64,000 nucleotides of DNA from Rossellomorea aquimaris (GTDB lineage: Bacteria; Bacillota; Bacilli; Bacillales; Bacillaceae_B). A model generated the notes under the pieces. That model saw only the letters and a list, made by a program, of their open reading frames with translations. It ran no database searches and had not been told where the DNA came from. The position numbers and the translations under genes are program-made. Numbering within the stretch: the first letter of the stretch is position 1; every line of letters begins with the position of its first letter. Positions 1 to 11,117 of the stretch are shown here, one piece after another. The DNA is taken from assembly GCF_003315075.1 (NCBI RefSeq), contig NZ_QNRJ01000002.1, positions 276,367 through 340,366 on the forward strand. Reading direction: 5' to 3'.

Positions 1-896
1 GACAATGACTTTTCATCTACAGCATAGCCATGGTTCTGGGAGGTCAGTGCCACTTTTCCAGTTTTCACGTCTTTTACTGGATGGTTGCCTCCTCTGTGAC
101 CAAATTTCATTTTGAAGGAGTCCCCTCCACACGCGAGAGCAAATAATTGATGCCCTAAACAAATTCCGAAGAGTGGGATTTCTCCAAGGAGCTCTTTAAT
201 CGTTTCTATCGCTTCCGGTACATCTTTCGGATCCCCCGGCCCATTTGAGAGCATGATCCCGTCAGGCTGCAATCGACGAATCTCTTCCGCTGATGTATGG
301 TAAGGAACCACAATCACATCACAATCACGCTTGTTTAATTCTCTCAGGATTCCGTGCTTCATCCCAAAATCCATTAACACGACACGATAGCCTCTTCCCG
401 GACTGGCATATGCTGTTTTCGTCGAAACCTGCATGACTTGATCTGTTCTTAGAGCCGAATCATGTAATTTTTCAAGCATTTTTTTTGGATCCAACTCGGC
501 TGAACAAATGATGCCTTTCATGGCCCCATGCTGTCTGATGATCCTTGTTAACTTTCTTGTATCGATATCTGAAATTCCTGGAATCCCTTTTACTTTTAGT
601 AATTCATCCAATGTTGATTCATTTCTCCAGTTAGAAGGAAAATCTGCTACTTCTCTCACAATGAACGCTTTGATTGCCGGAGTGATGGACTCAAAGTCGT
701 CGCGATTGATTCCATAGTTCCCTACGAGAGGATAGGTTAAAGTGACAAGCTGTCCACAGTATGATGGGTCAGATAGAATTTCCTGATATCCTGTCATACT
801 TGTGTTGAAAACCACTTCTCCAATCGTTTCTTTGTTCGCTCCAAAGCCTTCTCCTACGAATACCGTTCCATCGTCTAAAATGAGTTGTCTTTTCAT
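1..896 (-). CDS. carA: carbamoyl-phosphate synthase small (glutaminase) subunit, 3' end outside window
   Basis: Supplies ammonia from glutamine to the large subunit for carbamoyl phosphate, the first step of pyrimidine synthesis (pyrAA in Bacillus). The reading frame starts at ATG 896 and stays open to base 1, giving about 298 residues of the usual 360 or so. The N-terminal CPSase small-chain domain is complete. The class I glutamine amidotransferase domain is present up to the GICLGHQ nucleophile elbow (Cys at about residue 246) and beyond. Its ATG overlaps the TGA of pyrC by four bases, so translation is probably coupled. The C-terminal catalytic His-Glu pair lies beyond the window edge. 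It was left out of a closed-ORF view only because it has no stop here. Confidence 0.97.
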   Translation of the reverse strand, partial: MKRQLILDDGTVFVGEGFGANKETIGEVVFNTSMTGYQEILSDPSYCGQLVTLTYPLVGNYGINRDDFESITPAIKAFIVREVADFPSNWRNESTLDELLKVKGIPGISDIDTRKLTRIIRQHGAMKGIICSAELDPKKMLEKLHDSALRTDQVMQVSTKTAYASPGRGYRVVLMDFGMKHGILRELNKRDCDVIVVPYHTSAEEIRRLQPDGIMLSNGPGDPKDVPEAIETIKELLGEIPLFGICLGHQLFALACGGDSFKMKFGHRGGNHPVKDVKTGKVALTSQNHGYAVDEKSL

Positions 897-2179
897 TGTT
901 TGTTTCCTCCTTCATTCCATACAAGAGATCCCTGATAAAAAGTAGCTTTCGGAAAGCCTCTGCACTCGATTTCTTTAAATGGAGTGTTTTTTCCTTTTGA
1001 TAAAAATCCAGCTGGGTCAATCCCCTTTTTTTCATTTAAATCTATAAGCGTAAAATCAGCTTCTCCTCCTACTTCTAGTAGTCCAAACGGAAGATTAAAG
1101 GCAGTGCTTGGTTTTATCGTCATCCAATCAACTAGCTGCTTTAATGTGAAGATTTCCTTTTCTACAAAGTGTGTGTAGAGTAACGGAAAGGCTGTTTCCA
1201 ATCCAACAATTCCGAAAGGAGCGAGCTGCATCCCTTCTGATTTCTCTGCTTCTGTATGAGGTGCATGATCCGTCGCGATAAAGTCGATGGTGCCATCCAG
1301 CAGCCCTTCTATTAACGCTCGCTGATCTTCTTTGCTTCTAAGAGGCGGGTTCATTTTGAAATTCGGGTCAAGTCCCGGAATATCTTCTTCGCATAAGAGA
1401 AGATGGTGCGGAGTTACTTCAGCAGTCACATTGATCCCTGCCTTTTTAGCATCGCGGACCACTCTTACCGACTCTTTCGTTGAGATATGGCATACGTGAT
1501 AATGAACGCCTGCTGCTTCTGCCAGCAGCACATCCCGGGATATATGTACGGCTTCACAGATGGACGGTATTCCTTTCAGGTTATGCTCTTTGGAGAATGT
1601 CCCATCATGGACCGCTCCTCCATAAATCAAGGTATTCTCTTCACAGTGGGCCACTATGGATGCATTGATGCCGGCTGCCTTCTTCATGGCTTCAAACATC
1701 ATCCCTGCCGATTGCACCCCTACCCCGTCATCTGTGAATGCAAATGCCCCCTTTTCCTTTAAGGAAGGTAAGTCATTTAGCGTTTTCCCCATTTGTCTCT
1801 CTGTGATGGCGGCATACGGTAAAACGCGGACACTGGCTGTTTCAGAGATTTTCTGGTTAAGGGCTTGCAGATTTTCTATTGAGTCAGGTACGGGTCTTGT
1901 ATTAGGCATTGCAGCGATGGTCGTGAAACCACCCTTCGCAGCAGCCATTGTGCCCGTTTCGATCGTTTCTTTGTGTTCGCCACCCGGTTCCCTTAAATGG
2001 ACATGAAGATCAACAAATCCTGGAGAAATCAATAATTCATCTGCTTGAAATTCCTGGTGGTCGGTACGTTTGAGGTCTGTTCCCATCTCGATGATTTTCT
2101 GATTCTCCACCTTCACATCCACTATCTCAAGATCACCATTCTTTGCTAGAATACGTGCATTTCGGATTAACCAATTCAT
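893..2179 (-). CDS. pyrC: dihydroorotase
   Basis: Converts N-carbamoyl-aspartate to dihydroorotate in the cytoplasm. The 428-residue length is typical of the class I enzyme of Bacillus. The metal-binding HVHLREPG motif is at about residues 59-66, and the C-terminal [10 protein letters not shown] segment carries the catalytic Asp. It lies 16 bases downstream of pyrB and overlaps carA by four bases (ATGA), as in a single pyr operon transcript. Regulation is through the PyrR attenuators upstream. Identification is secure. Confidence 0.98.
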   Translation of the reverse strand: MNWLIRNARILAKNGDLEIVDVKVENQKIIEMGTDLKRTDHQEFQADELLISPGFVDLHVHLREPGGEHKETIETGTMAAAKGGFTTIAAMPNTRPVPDSIENLQALNQKISETASVRVLPYAAITERQMGKTLNDLPSLKEKGAFAFTDDGVGVQSAGMMFEAMKKAAGINASIVAHCEENTLIYGGAVHDGTFSKEHNLKGIPSICEAVHISRDVLLAEAAGVHYHVCHISTKESVRVVRDAKKAGINVTAEVTPHHLLLCEEDIPGLDPNFKMNPPLRSKEDQRALIEGLLDGTIDFIATDHAPHTEAEKSEGMQLAPFGIVGLETAFPLLYTHFVEKEIFTLKQLVDWMTIKPSTAFNLPFGLLEVGGEADFTLIDLNEKKGIDPAGFLSKGKNTPFKEIECRGFPKATFYQGSLVWNEGGNKQ

Positions 2180-2195
2180 TTCAAATTCCCCCTAG

Positions 2196-3077
2196 TTAGT
2201 TGATTTCAACTGCTCTCTTTAAAACAGCCATTCTGATGAATACTCCATTTTCCATCTGCTTAAAGATTCTTGATTGATCACATTCCACCAATGAATCTGC
2301 CATTTCAACTCCACGATTGACCGGTGCCGGATGAAGAATGATACCGGTTGGTTTCATTCGTGCTTTTCGACTTTCCGTCAAGCCAAAGCTTTCATGATAT
2401 TCCTCTTTCGTTAAGCTTGATGTACTATCGTGTCGTTCATGTTGAATTCTCAGTAACATGACCACATCGGAATCTGATATACATTCATCTATCGGCCTAT
2501 ATTGATGTCGATCCTTTGATGGAAACCATTCCTTCGGTCCAGAGAACATCACGTCTGCTCCCAGCTTTGTTAACGCTTCTGCATTGGATCTTGCCACCCG
2601 GCTATGGGCGATGTCTCCAATGATCGATACCTTCAGTCCTTCAAACCCTCCAAATTCCTGACGAATGGTCAGCAGGTCCAAAAGGCATTGGGTAGGATGA
2701 TTACCACATCCATCGCCTCCGTTAATGACGCTTATGTTAAGTGGTGCCAGTTCATCGAAATACCGTTCAAGGGAGTGCCGGATGACAACGGCTTCGACCC
2801 CGATGCTTTCTAATGTTTTCACCGTGTCATACAAGCTCTCTCCCTTTTGAACACTTGAGGTCTGGGCTTCAAATGGAATGACCTCAAGTCCAAGCTTCCT
2901 TTCCGCCATTTCAAAACTGCATTTCGTCCGGGTACTTGCCTCGAAGAAAAGATTGGCTACATATCTATTGGAGCCTTCCTTCCATGCTTCGCCTTCTTTA
3001 AAGCGTTCAGCCGCATCTAATATTTCAATGATTTCCTCTTTTGATAGATCGTTCATTGTCAACAAGTTCTTCATCAT
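2196..3077 (-). CDS. pyrB: aspartate carbamoyltransferase catalytic chain
   Basis: Condenses carbamoyl phosphate with aspartate. The protein has 293 residues. The carbamoyl-phosphate signature STRTKCSF is at residues 48-55, and the conserved HPAPVNRG is near the C terminus. No regulatory chain gene is present, as is normal for Bacillus. Two adjacent ATG codons (3077 and 3074) are possible starts; an AAAGGG ribosome site seven bases upstream of 3077 fits the first. It follows the third PyrR attenuator, so its transcription should fall when UMP or UTP is abundant. Confidence 0.98.
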   Translation of the reverse strand: MMKNLLTMNDLSKEEIIEILDAAERFKEGEAWKEGSNRYVANLFFEASTRTKCSFEMAERKLGLEVIPFEAQTSSVQKGESLYDTVKTLESIGVEAVVIRHSLERYFDELAPLNISVINGGDGCGNHPTQCLLDLLTIRQEFGGFEGLKVSIIGDIAHSRVARSNAEALTKLGADVMFSGPKEWFPSKDRHQYRPIDECISDSDVVMLLRIQHERHDSTSSLTKEEYHESFGLTESRKARMKPTGIILHPAPVNRGVEMADSLVECDQSRIFKQMENGVFIRMAVLKRAVEIN

Positions 3078-3102
3078 GGGACAACCCTTTCTTCTCTTCT
3101 TT

Positions 3103-3225
3103 CAAAAAAAACACCCTGCCAACTTTCTGACAGGGTGTTTTTGAACATACCAACAGGGACAGTGCGAAAATTTCCACGTGCCTGTCTTGTTCAAATTCAC
3201 CCTTCTTAGACTCTCTGGACCATGT
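3103..3225 (-). promoter_or_regulatory. PyrR-dependent attenuator between pyrP and pyrB
   Basis: On the minus strand a PyrR-binding-loop match (GGTCCAGAGAGTCT, bases 3208-3221) is followed by an intrinsic terminator at 3103-3142. The terminator stem is ACACCCTGTC paired with GGCAGGGTGT, followed by an eight-T run. The layout matches the third attenuation site known in B. subtilis pyr. The binding loop deviates from the other two copies here (GAGAGTCT instead of GTGAGGCT). With UMP bound, PyrR is expected to favour the terminator and stop transcription before pyrB. Confidence 0.85.
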
Positions 3226-3237
3226 TAAAAGGTGCTT

Positions 3238-4566
3238 CTATGCAACATCATGCTTAGCATTTTCTTCTTCGAATAAGTTGTTTTCCCCTTCGCTTTCTTC
3301 TCTGCCTGGTAAGACAAGGTTAAGGAGAACTCCGACAATCGCTGCAAGAGCCATTCCGGATAAGGAGACCTGCTCGTTGACCTTCACGAATGCCCCTCCT
3401 ACCCCGATCACCAGGATCACTGAGGAAATCACCAGGTTCCGCTTGTTTCCTAAGTCTACTTTGTTATCAATCAGCATGCGCAGGCCGCTAGAGGCGATGA
3501 TTCCGAACAGTAGGATGGACACCCCACCCATGACGGCGGATGGAATCGACCCGATCAAGGCTGTTATCTTTCCGATAAACCCGAACATGATGGCAAGAAC
3601 CGCGGCTCCTCCGATGACGAAAACACTGAATACCCGTGTTATGGCTAATACTCCAATGTTTTCACCATATGTTGTATTAGGTGGTCCACCGAGGAAGGAT
3701 GCAATCACAGTTGCTACCCCATCCCCAAGAATGGAGCGATGAAGACCTGGTTTTTCAATGAAGTTTCGTCCTACTACTTTACTTAGGACCATCTGGTCTC
3801 CCGTATGCTCTGCCAAGGTTACGAGGGCAACAGGTACCATGATGGACACGATTTCCCAAGAGAAGCTGGGCGTGTAGTCAACGAATGGGATAAAGAAGTC
3901 CGGCATTTGAAGGAGCGGAGCATCCAATACTTGTTGAATGTTCACTAGTCCCGCAAAAGCCGCTATGGTATACCCACCAACGATTCCGGCTAAAATCGGC
4001 ACCATTCCGAGAAAGCCTTTAAAGTATATCGAGCAGATCACGGTAATGCCCAGAGTGGCAAGAGCTACCATGAAGTGTGTGTTGCTGTAAACCAATTCTT
4101 CTGCTCCGGGATTTTCATACATGGCCATATTAACAGCCGTTCCTGCCAGTCCTAATCCAATAACCATAATCACAGGTCCTACAACGATCGGTGGAAGAAT
4201 CCGCACAAGCCATTTCAGCCCCAGCTTTGAAATGAGCAATGCTACGATTCCGTAAACGATTCCGGCGAGGAAGCTTCCCATCATGGCCGCCTCAGGACCT
4301 CCAAAGCTCTTTGCAGCTAAGATAGGTGCGATGAATGCAAAGGATGAACCTAAATATGCAGGGATTCTTCCCCTTGTGATCAATAGGTAAGCAAGTGTTC
4401 CTAATCCACTTGAGACAAGGGCAACCCCAGGGCTTAACCCTACCAGGAATGGAACTAATACCGTAGCCCCAAACATGGCGAATAGATGCTGTATACTCAA
4501 TGTGATCCATTTTCCTAACTTCGGTACTTCTTCTACATCTAACACAACTTGATGATTTTGATTCAT
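3238..4566 (-). CDS. pyrP: uracil permease
   Basis: Imports uracil through the cytoplasmic membrane by proton symport (NCS2/UraA family). The protein has 442 residues and about 14 hydrophobic segments. The family segment with Glu-Asn-Ile-Gly (GENIGVLAITR) is visible near residue 300, and the tail is acidic. It sits between pyrR and pyrB with an attenuator on each side, exactly as in B. subtilis. Identity rests on both sequence and context. Confidence 0.96.
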   Translation of the reverse strand: MNQNHQVVLDVEEVPKLGKWITLSIQHLFAMFGATVLVPFLVGLSPGVALVSSGLGTLAYLLITRGRIPAYLGSSFAFIAPILAAKSFGGPEAAMMGSFLAGIVYGIVALLISKLGLKWLVRILPPIVVGPVIMVIGLGLAGTAVNMAMYENPGAEELVYSNTHFMVALATLGITVICSIYFKGFLGMVPILAGIVGGYTIAAFAGLVNIQQVLDAPLLQMPDFFIPFVDYTPSFSWEIVSIMVPVALVTLAEHTGDQMVLSKVVGRNFIEKPGLHRSILGDGVATVIASFLGGPPNTTYGENIGVLAITRVFSVFVIGGAAVLAIMFGFIGKITALIGSIPSAVMGGVSILLFGIIASSGLRMLIDNKVDLGNKRNLVISSVILVIGVGGAFVKVNEQVSLSGMALAAIVGVLLNLVLPGREESEGENNLFEEENAKHDVA

Positions 4567-4600
4567 TTATGTTTCCTCCTCTAATACCCAAATTTCCCCA

Positions 4601-4700
4601 TAAAAAAACCCTCTTTGTCCTAAAGAGGGCACAAAGAGGGTACAAGAAGGCCAATTTCTACCTTCATTCCCATCCTTTGTCAGCCTCACGGGACCACTCT
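4601..4700 (-). promoter_or_regulatory. PyrR-dependent attenuator between pyrR and pyrP
   Basis: A PyrR-binding loop GGTCCCGTGAGGCT (minus strand, bases 4682-4695) precedes a terminator at 4601-4641. The terminator stem is CCCTCTTTGT paired with ACAAAGAGGG, followed by seven T. The 14-base binding core is identical to the copy in the operon leader. This is the second of three attenuation sites. Confidence 0.9.
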
Positions 4701-4714
4701 TAAAAGGACTTACG

Positions 4715-5278
<564 letters not shown>

Positions 5279-5280
5279 TT

Positions 5281-5396
5281 AAAATAAAAAATCCCTCTCA
5301 CCGTAGGGATGAGAGGGTACACTTATCGTTGTAATCTGATTGCACGCCAAAACGATTTGGTCGTACATGCTCCTTCTCAGCCTCACGGGACCGTAT
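5281..5396 (-). promoter_or_regulatory. pyr operon leader attenuator (PyrR target)
   Basis: The leader carries the PyrR-binding loop GGTCCCGTGAGGCT (minus strand, bases 5379-5392). It is followed by a terminator at 5283-5318 with stem CCCTCTCA paired with TGAGAGGG and a T-rich tail just ahead of pyrR. The arrangement is the first pyr attenuation site. Confidence 0.9.
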
Positions 5397-5421
5397 TAAA
5401 GGTACTTATTCAATTAACTAA

Positions 5422-5450
5422 ATCATAAAGGTCCAGTCGAAATTTGTCAA
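5422..5450 (-). promoter_or_regulatory. sigma-A promoter of the pyr operon
   Basis: Minus-strand TTGACA (5445-5450), a 17-base spacer and TATGAT (5422-5427). This is a consensus -35 with a near-consensus -10. The -35 hexamer overlaps the last codons of rluD, so the pyr promoter is embedded in the upstream gene's end. Confidence 0.88.
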
Positions 5451-6358
5451 CGATTATTTTCAAGATGCTTCACAAGTTTAGTGAACTCCGGCGGTAACTC
5501 CGCGTTGAATTCTATATATTCTTCTGTTCTGGGATGGACAAAACCTAACACTCCAGCATGAAGGGCCTGTCCCTCTATGCTCAATGTCTTACGTGGTCCA
5601 TACTTTGGATCTCCGGCAAGCGGGAAGCCGATATACTTCATGTGCACACGGATTTGATGCGTTCGACCCGTTTCCAATTCACATTCGACTAATGTGAAAT
5701 CTTTATAGCGATCCAGCACTCTGAAATGTGTCACCGCTTGTTTGCCGTTATCCACTACAGCCATACTTTGGCGATCTTTAGGGTCTCTTCCGATCGGAGC
5801 ATCGATGGTGCCATATTCGTGGGGAATGAGGCCATGTACGATGGCTGTATATTTTCTTGTAACGGACTTTTGAACAAGCTGATTTACCAAATGCTCGTGA
5901 GCCATGTCATTTTTCGCCACCATCAGTAAGCCGGAAGTGTCTTTATCTATACGGTGGACTATCCCCGGTCTTAGAACTCCATTAATGCCTGACAGGTCTT
6001 TACAATGATACATCAATCCATTCACCATCGTCCCTGAATAATGCCCAGGTGCAGGGTGAACGACCATTCCCTTTGGCTTGTTTACAACGATGACATCCCC
6101 ATCTTCATAGGCAATGTCAAGATTAAGGTCTTCCGGCTCAACATCCAGCTCTTCGGGTTCCGGGATCGAAACCTCGATGACTGCTTCGGCAGGACATTTA
6201 AAATTAGGTTTGACTGCCTCACCATTTACTTTAACATGACCTTCTTTTATCCATTGTTGAACCTGTGAACGGGACCATTCCTTGTTCAACTGACTTACGA
6301 CTTTATCAATTCGTTCTCCCTGGTCTTCCTGCTGTATGTGGTGCTGAATTACTTCCAT
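5447..6358 (-). CDS. ylyB: RluA/RluD-family pseudouridine synthase (YlyB)
   Basis: Isomerises specific uridines in rRNA. The 303-residue protein has an N-terminal S4 RNA-binding domain (about residues 15-75) and the RluA catalytic motif HRIDKDTSG with the catalytic Asp at residue 138. The C-terminal GRTHQIRVH segment is also present. Its first 53 bases overlap the end of lspA in another frame. The start is supported because the S4 domain needs these residues. Position between lspA and pyrR matches B. subtilis ylyB; the exact target uridine cannot be read from sequence. Confidence 0.94.
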   Translation of the reverse strand: MEVIQHHIQQEDQGERIDKVVSQLNKEWSRSQVQQWIKEGHVKVNGEAVKPNFKCPAEAVIEVSIPEPEELDVEPEDLNLDIAYEDGDVIVVNKPKGMVVHPAPGHYSGTMVNGLMYHCKDLSGINGVLRPGIVHRIDKDTSGLLMVAKNDMAHEHLVNQLVQKSVTRKYTAIVHGLIPHEYGTIDAPIGRDPKDRQSMAVVDNGKQAVTHFRVLDRYKDFTLVECELETGRTHQIRVHMKYIGFPLAGDPKYGPRKTLSIEGQALHAGVLGFVHPRTEEYIEFNAELPPEFTKLVKHLENNR

Positions 6359-6824
6359 TTTTGTTCTCCTTCTTTGCTTTTCGTTCGTCTAAATACATGT
6401 AAATTAGTAACAATGCTACTCCAATGGTTAATGCTGCATCGGCAATATTAAAGATCGGAAAATCATAGGAAAAGATGTATGTATTTAAGAAATCAACCAC
6501 TTCTTTTCGAAAGACACGGTCAATAAAGTTTCCAATAGCTCCACCAAGCATAAAGGCTAAACTTAGACTGAATAAAGAATGCCCTTTTGCATGGACTTGC
6601 ATATAATACACGATACCTACAATCACTACTACTGTAATAATGTAAAAAAACCACATTTGCCCTTGAAGTATTCCCCATGCTGCACCTTGATTTCGATGAG
6701 AAGTAAGATATAAAAAATTGTCTATAATCTTTATACTTTCTCCTTCTGTCATTCGTTTCACAACCAACCATTTTGTTAATTGATCGAGTCCAATCACAAC
6801 CAAAGCCAATAAATAATAAAACAC
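6306..6824 (-). CDS. lspA: lipoprotein signal peptidase (signal peptidase II)
   Basis: Membrane aspartyl protease that cleaves signal peptides of diacylglyceryl-modified prolipoproteins. The 172-residue protein has four transmembrane segments. The catalytic aspartates are Asp102 (GNFIDR) and Asp129 (FNIADA), the same numbers as in B. subtilis. It starts with GTG at 6824 behind GGAGGT. The tail of about 18 hydrophilic residues extends past the family norm and is encoded in the overlap with the pseudouridine synthase gene. A substrate lipoprotein is encoded at 55651-56046. Confidence 0.97.
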   Translation of the reverse strand: MFYYLLALVVIGLDQLTKWLVVKRMTEGESIKIIDNFLYLTSHRNQGAAWGILQGQMWFFYIITVVVIVGIVYYMQVHAKGHSLFSLSLAFMLGGAIGNFIDRVFRKEVVDFLNTYIFSYDFPIFNIADAALTIGVALLLIYMYLDERKAKKENKNGSNSAPHTAGRPGRTN

Positions 6825-6863
6825 AAAGGCAACCTCCGAACATCGTAAAATGATTACCTTTGC

Positions 6864-6892
6864 ATTTTAGCATAAAAGGGGAAATAAAGACA
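6864..6892 (-). promoter_or_regulatory. probable sigma-A promoter of lspA, extended -10 type
   Basis: Minus-strand TG-C-TAAAAT (extended -10, hexamer at 6864-6869) with a weak -35 TGTCTT 17 bases upstream (6887-6892). It lies about 40 bases before the GTG start of lspA. Confidence 0.55.
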
Positions 6893-6932
6893 CTTAAACT
6901 AAATGAGAACGATGAAACCCGGGCTTAAGTTC

Positions 6933-7214
6933 TCAGGAATATGATGAGATCTTTCCAAATCGTCTCCATTCCAATGCACCATGAAGCGTTGTGCAGGTCG
7001 GGTTCATCATTATGAAATCAAAGGGGATTTCTTCTCCGCTCATTTCACAATAGCCGTATTGATTATCTCTAACACGATTTAAGGCTTGTTTCACTTCGGT
7101 AATTTCATCATCAATATACTGCTGAATTAAAGGATGTTGAGATCGACTTGCCTCTAGCTCTTGCAAGGATGTTGCCAGCTCTTGAACAATGGATGTGTAT
7201 CGGTCATATGTCAT
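6933..7214 (-). CDS. ylyA: YlyA-like TraR/DksA-family protein
   Basis: A small protein (93 residues from the ATG at 7214, which has GGAGGG seven bases upstream; a longer start at 7229 is possible). It has an N-terminal helical part and a YGYCEMSGEEIPFDF segment that resembles the zinc-finger end of TraR/DksA proteins. Most of the zinc-binding cysteines are missing. The position between ileS and lspA is that of B. subtilis ylyA, reported to bind RNA polymerase and to affect sigma-G genes. The orthology is inferred from position and the degenerate DksA motif. The C terminus is shorter than in B. subtilis as I recall it. Confidence 0.7.
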   Translation of the reverse strand: MTYDRYTSIVQELATSLQELEASRSQHPLIQQYIDDEITEVKQALNRVRDNQYGYCEMSGEEIPFDFIMMNPTCTTLHGALEWRRFGKISSYS

Positions 7215-7304
7215 CTTTGATCCCTCCATTTATAGTATGGGGGAAACACACCTGAAAATTGTGTTGCAAGATATAGCAATTTTGGAATTAGAAAAAGACA
7301 AATA

Positions 7305-7343
7305 AAAAAGGCTGACTCACATAAAATGCGGGTCAGCCTTTTG
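7305..7343 (-). terminator. intrinsic terminator after ileS
   Basis: Minus-strand stem AAAGGCTGAC paired with GTCAGCCTTT, extended by CGCAT/ATGTG, followed by a T run. It lies directly downstream of the ileS stop. Confidence 0.85.
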
Positions 7344-7346
7344 GTA

Positions 7347-10118
7347 TTATGACAGGTGAGAATAGCTTTCTTTCACTACTGATGCACAGCGTGTGCAAAG
7401 CGTAGGATGATCCTTATCCTCGCCTACTGTGGTTGTGACAACCCAACAGCGGTCACATGTTTCACCTTCGGCTTTTTCGACGACAATATTGTTTTCACCA
7501 AGACTTAATGCATGTTCTGGTGCCGCGTTCACTGCCCCACCGATTTCAAAGGCGGACACGATGAACAATTGTTTTAAGTCTTCCTTAATGGAACCGAGTA
7601 AGGCTCTCGTTTCATCATTCACGTAAAGGGTCACTTTAGCCGTTAATGATTTCCCGATCATCTTCTGATTACGAGCTTCTTCGAGTCCCTTTAACACATC
7701 ATCCCTTAGCTCCAGGAATGCATTCCATTTTTTCTTCAACTCATCAGCATTCCTTAACTCTTGCACTTCAGGCATATCAGTCAGTTGAACACTTTCTCCT
7801 TCTACTCCCGGGATATGAGCCCACACTTCATCAGCTGTATGAGTAAGGATTGGAGACATCAATTTCGTAAGAGCAACCAGGGATTCATATAACACGGTTT
7901 GAATGGCTCGACGCTCGAAATGGTTTTCTGACTCGATATATAAAACATCTTTCGCAAAGTCTAGATAGAATGAACTTAAATCCAACGTACAGAAATTATT
8001 TACCGCGTGATAGATGCTTGCAAACTCATATTTGTCGTATGAATTCCTCACATTTTTCACAAGATCATTCAGCTTCACAAGCATGAATTGATCCACTTCT
8101 CTTAATTGATCGAAGGATACCGCATCGGTACTTGGATCAAAGTCAGAAAGGTTTCCTAATAAGAAACGGTACGTATTACGGATTTTACGATACACTTCAG
8201 CCACTTGCTTCAAGATTGGATCTGATACACGAACATCCGATTGATAATCAACCGATGCCACCCAAAGGCGAAGAATATCGGCTCCAAGCTGCTTCATCAC
8301 TTTTCCAGGAACGACTACGTTCCCTAACGATTTACTCATTTTTCTTCCATCGCCATCAAGAGCAAATCCATGACTTAACACGCCTTTATATGGAGCTTTA
8401 CCCGTCACTGCTACACTTGTAGTCAAGGAAGAGTTAAACCATCCGCGATATTGGTCAGAGCCCTCTAAATAAAGATCTGCAGGACGTTCGAGGTCATCTC
8501 TTTCTTCAAGTACCGCTTGATGTGAAGAACCTGAGTCAAACCAGACATCCATGATATCCTGTTCTTTTGTGAACTTCCCATTAGGACTTCCTTCATGGGT
8601 GAACCCTTCAGGCAGAAGATCCTTCGCTTCTTTTTCAAACCAGATGTTTGAACCGTATTCACGGAAAAGCTTTGATACATGCTCAATGGTTTCATCTGAA
8701 ATGATCTCCTGGCCATTTTCCGCATAGAATACCGGGATTGGAACTCCCCATGCACGCTGTCTTGAAATACACCAGTCTCCACGGTCCCTGACCATATTGT
8801 ACAGGCGTGTTTCCCCCCATGCAGGTACCCATTTAGTTTCATTAACGGCTTCCAGCAGTTCTTTACGGAATTTATCGATTGATGCAAACCATTGTGCCGT
8901 CGCTCTAAAGATAACAGGCTTTTTCGTACGCCAATCATGTGGATAGGAGTGAGTGATAAAGTTAAGCTTTAACAATGCTCCTGTTTCCTGTAACTTTTCG
9001 GTGATCGGCTTATTGGCTTTATCATAGAACAAGCCTTCAAATCCAGGTGCTTCTGAGGTCATGACTCCTTTATCGTCTACGGGACATAACACTTCCAAAC
9101 CATATTTCTTTCCTACCAGGAAGTCATCTTCCCCGTGTCCTGGGGCGGTATGAACACATCCAGTACCAGAATCAGTCGTAACATGGTCCCCAAGTACAAC
9201 CAGGGAATCCCGATCATATAATGGATGTTTTGCCACCATATGTTCAAGCTCCGCACCTTTAAGCTTTTTGGATACTGAGTAATCTTCCCATTCCAGATTC
9301 TTCGCAACTTCTTCCAATAAATCCTCTGCCACTACATAGCTGCTTTCTTTCACATTTACAACGACATAGCTTAGATCTTCATGGACGGCAATTCCCAGGT
9401 TGGCAGGAATCGTCCAAGGAGTTGTCGTCCAGATGACTAATTGAGTCCCTTCTTCAAGAACACCCTTACCTTCTGTAACGGCGAAACCAACGTAGATGGA
9501 AGGAGAGCGCTTATCCTGATACTCGATCTCTGCTTCTGCTAAGGCTGATTCACTTGAAGGGGACCAGTACACTGGCTTTTTACCTTTATAGATATAGCCT
9601 TTCTTCGCCATATCGCCGAATACTTTAATCTGTTGAGCTTCGTACTCAGGCTTTAAAGTAATATATGGATTATCCCAATCACCACGTACCCCTAATTGTT
9701 TGAACTGAGTGCGTTGGTTATCAACTTGCTCATAAGCATATTCCTCACACAATTTACGGAACTCAGCGATAGTCATTTCTTTACGCTTCACGCCTTTATT
9801 CGTTAACGCCTGCTCAATCGGTAAACCATGAGTGTCCCAGCCTGGAACGTAGGGTGCATGAAATCCGCTCATGGATTTATAGCGAACGATAAAGTCTTTA
9901 AGAATTTTATTTAATGCATGACCCATATGAATATTTCCATTGGCGTATGGAGGTCCATCGTGAAGAACAAATAAAGGACGATCACTCGTTCTCTCTTGCA
10001 CTTTTTGGTAAATGTTCATGTCTTCCCATTTCTTCTGTGTATCCGGTTCGCGTTTCGGTAAATTTCCTCTCATTGGAAATTCCGTCTTGGGCATCAATAA
10101 TGTATCTTTATACTCCAT
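7347..10118 (-). CDS. ileS: isoleucyl-tRNA synthetase
   Basis: Charges tRNA-Ile in the cytoplasm. The protein has 923 residues, the usual length for the Bacillus enzyme. The class I signatures are visible: the HIGH-type [11 protein letters not shown] near residue 58-68 and KMSKS ([10 protein letters not shown]) near residue 597. An editing (CP1) domain lies between them. The C-terminal zinc knuckle has two CxxC pairs (CDRC and CTRC). It is preceded by a T-box leader with an AUC-type specifier. There is no sign of the second, mupirocin-resistant type. Confidence 0.98.
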   Translation of the reverse strand: MEYKDTLLMPKTEFPMRGNLPKREPDTQKKWEDMNIYQKVQERTSDRPLFVLHDGPPYANGNIHMGHALNKILKDFIVRYKSMSGFHAPYVPGWDTHGLPIEQALTNKGVKRKEMTIAEFRKLCEEYAYEQVDNQRTQFKQLGVRGDWDNPYITLKPEYEAQQIKVFGDMAKKGYIYKGKKPVYWSPSSESALAEAEIEYQDKRSPSIYVGFAVTEGKGVLEEGTQLVIWTTTPWTIPANLGIAVHEDLSYVVVNVKESSYVVAEDLLEEVAKNLEWEDYSVSKKLKGAELEHMVAKHPLYDRDSLVVLGDHVTTDSGTGCVHTAPGHGEDDFLVGKKYGLEVLCPVDDKGVMTSEAPGFEGLFYDKANKPITEKLQETGALLKLNFITHSYPHDWRTKKPVIFRATAQWFASIDKFRKELLEAVNETKWVPAWGETRLYNMVRDRGDWCISRQRAWGVPIPVFYAENGQEIISDETIEHVSKLFREYGSNIWFEKEAKDLLPEGFTHEGSPNGKFTKEQDIMDVWFDSGSSHQAVLEERDDLERPADLYLEGSDQYRGWFNSSLTTSVAVTGKAPYKGVLSHGFALDGDGRKMSKSLGNVVVPGKVMKQLGADILRLWVASVDYQSDVRVSDPILKQVAEVYRKIRNTYRFLLGNLSDFDPSTDAVSFDQLREVDQFMLVKLNDLVKNVRNSYDKYEFASIYHAVNNFCTLDLSSFYLDFAKDVLYIESENHFERRAIQTVLYESLVALTKLMSPILTHTADEVWAHIPGVEGESVQLTDMPEVQELRNADELKKKWNAFLELRDDVLKGLEEARNQKMIGKSLTAKVTLYVNDETRALLGSIKEDLKQLFIVSAFEIGGAVNAAPEHALSLGENNIVVEKAEGETCDRCWVVTTTVGEDKDHPTLCTRCASVVKESYSHLS

Positions 10119-10202
10119 GAAATCTTCCTCCTAAACGTTTCTCTTAATTGCCATCTTTTCTAAATCCCGCGATTCTTAATCAGGCTATCCCAACTGGAAA
10201 CA

Positions 10203-10478
10203 AAAAAAAGCTTCCTCATCCCTGGAAAGGGACGAGAAAGCTTTTCCCGCGGTACCACCCTCATAAAGATCTAAATCGATCTTCACTCGTATTGATTCGT
10301 AACGTGAACAAGACGCTATTCATTACTCTCCAGAAGTGAATTTCATGAGTAGAGCTCGAGGGTGATCTTCCGTACCTTTGTTCCTTGTCGGGCTTACACC
10401 GTCCCCGACTCGCTAGAAAGGAAATATCATAAGAAACGTACTGTCCCTGTCTTAGCCTTCAATATGGCAATTTAGATT
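10203..10478 (-). promoter_or_regulatory. T-box riboswitch leader of ileS
   Basis: The T-box core AGGGTGGTACCGCG (minus strand, 10248-10261) is intact. It is followed by a terminator at 10203-10244 with a long stem around AAAGCTTTCTC and GAGGAAGCTTT and a run of T. The Stem I region (about 10360-10440) holds a candidate specifier codon AUC at 10366-10364, fitting isoleucine. Uncharged tRNA-Ile should stabilise the antiterminator and allow ileS transcription. Confidence 0.93.
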
Positions 10479-10486
10479 GTTGTTCA

Positions 10487-10516
10487 ATTATATGAAAGTA
10501 TTGCGCTTTTCGTCAA
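10487..10516 (-). promoter_or_regulatory. sigma-A promoter of the ileS T-box transcript
   Basis: Minus-strand TTGACG (10511-10516), 18-base spacer, TATAAT (10487-10492). The -35 overlaps the divIVA stop codon, so ileS has its own promoter immediately after divIVA. Confidence 0.82.
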
Positions 10517-11037
10517 GACAATGTCTCTTCTTCTTTTAAAGTTTTTAAATCTGTTGCGTCCAGATCTAATTCCATTAATTGATCCCAGTCATTTGTATCC
10601 AGTAAATCAAGCTGGGCTTCGATTAACATTTTGAAACGAGTTCGGAACACCTTTGACTGCTTCTTGAGCTCTTCAATCTCGATGGCAATTTTACGTGCTT
10701 TAGATAATGATTCGTTAACGATGCGATCAGCATTCTTCTCGGCTTCCTTAATGATCAGCTTCGATTCTTTCATTGCATTACGCTTAACTTCTTCCCCTGC
10801 TTCTTGAGCAATGACGATTGACTTGTTTAACGTTTCCTCGATGTTTGTAAAATGACCTAATCGTTCATTCAAGGAGTTTAAACGTTCTTCCGTTTCCTTC
10901 TTCTCGCGGATAAGAATTTCATAATCCTTAATAATTTGATCTAAAAATTCATTAACCTCGTCCTCATCATAACCACGAAAGCCACGACTAAATTCTTTAT
11001 TATGTATGTCTAATGGCGTTAAAGGCATGGGAGCCAC
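10513..11037 (-). CDS. divIVA: cell-division and polarity protein DivIVA
   Basis: Coiled-coil protein that binds negatively curved membrane at septa and poles, positions Min proteins and helps anchor the chromosome in sporulation. It has 174 residues. The N-terminal lipid-binding domain contains MPLTPLDIHNKEFSRGFRGY with the family Phe/Arg pair near residues 17-20. A long heptad coiled coil follows to about residue 155 and the tail is acidic. It follows the ylm genes, as in other Firmicutes. Confidence 0.97.
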   Translation of the reverse strand: MAPMPLTPLDIHNKEFSRGFRGYDEDEVNEFLDQIIKDYEILIREKKETEERLNSLNERLGHFTNIEETLNKSIVIAQEAGEEVKRNAMKESKLIIKEAEKNADRIVNESLSKARKIAIEIEELKKQSKVFRTRFKMLIEAQLDLLDTNDWDQLMELDLDATDLKTLKEEETLS

Positions 11038-11117
11038 CTCCAGTACTTGGTGAATTACATATTTATTATAACTAAAATTTCGACAGTATGTGGGAGAATT
11101 CCTTTAATTTTCTTAAA

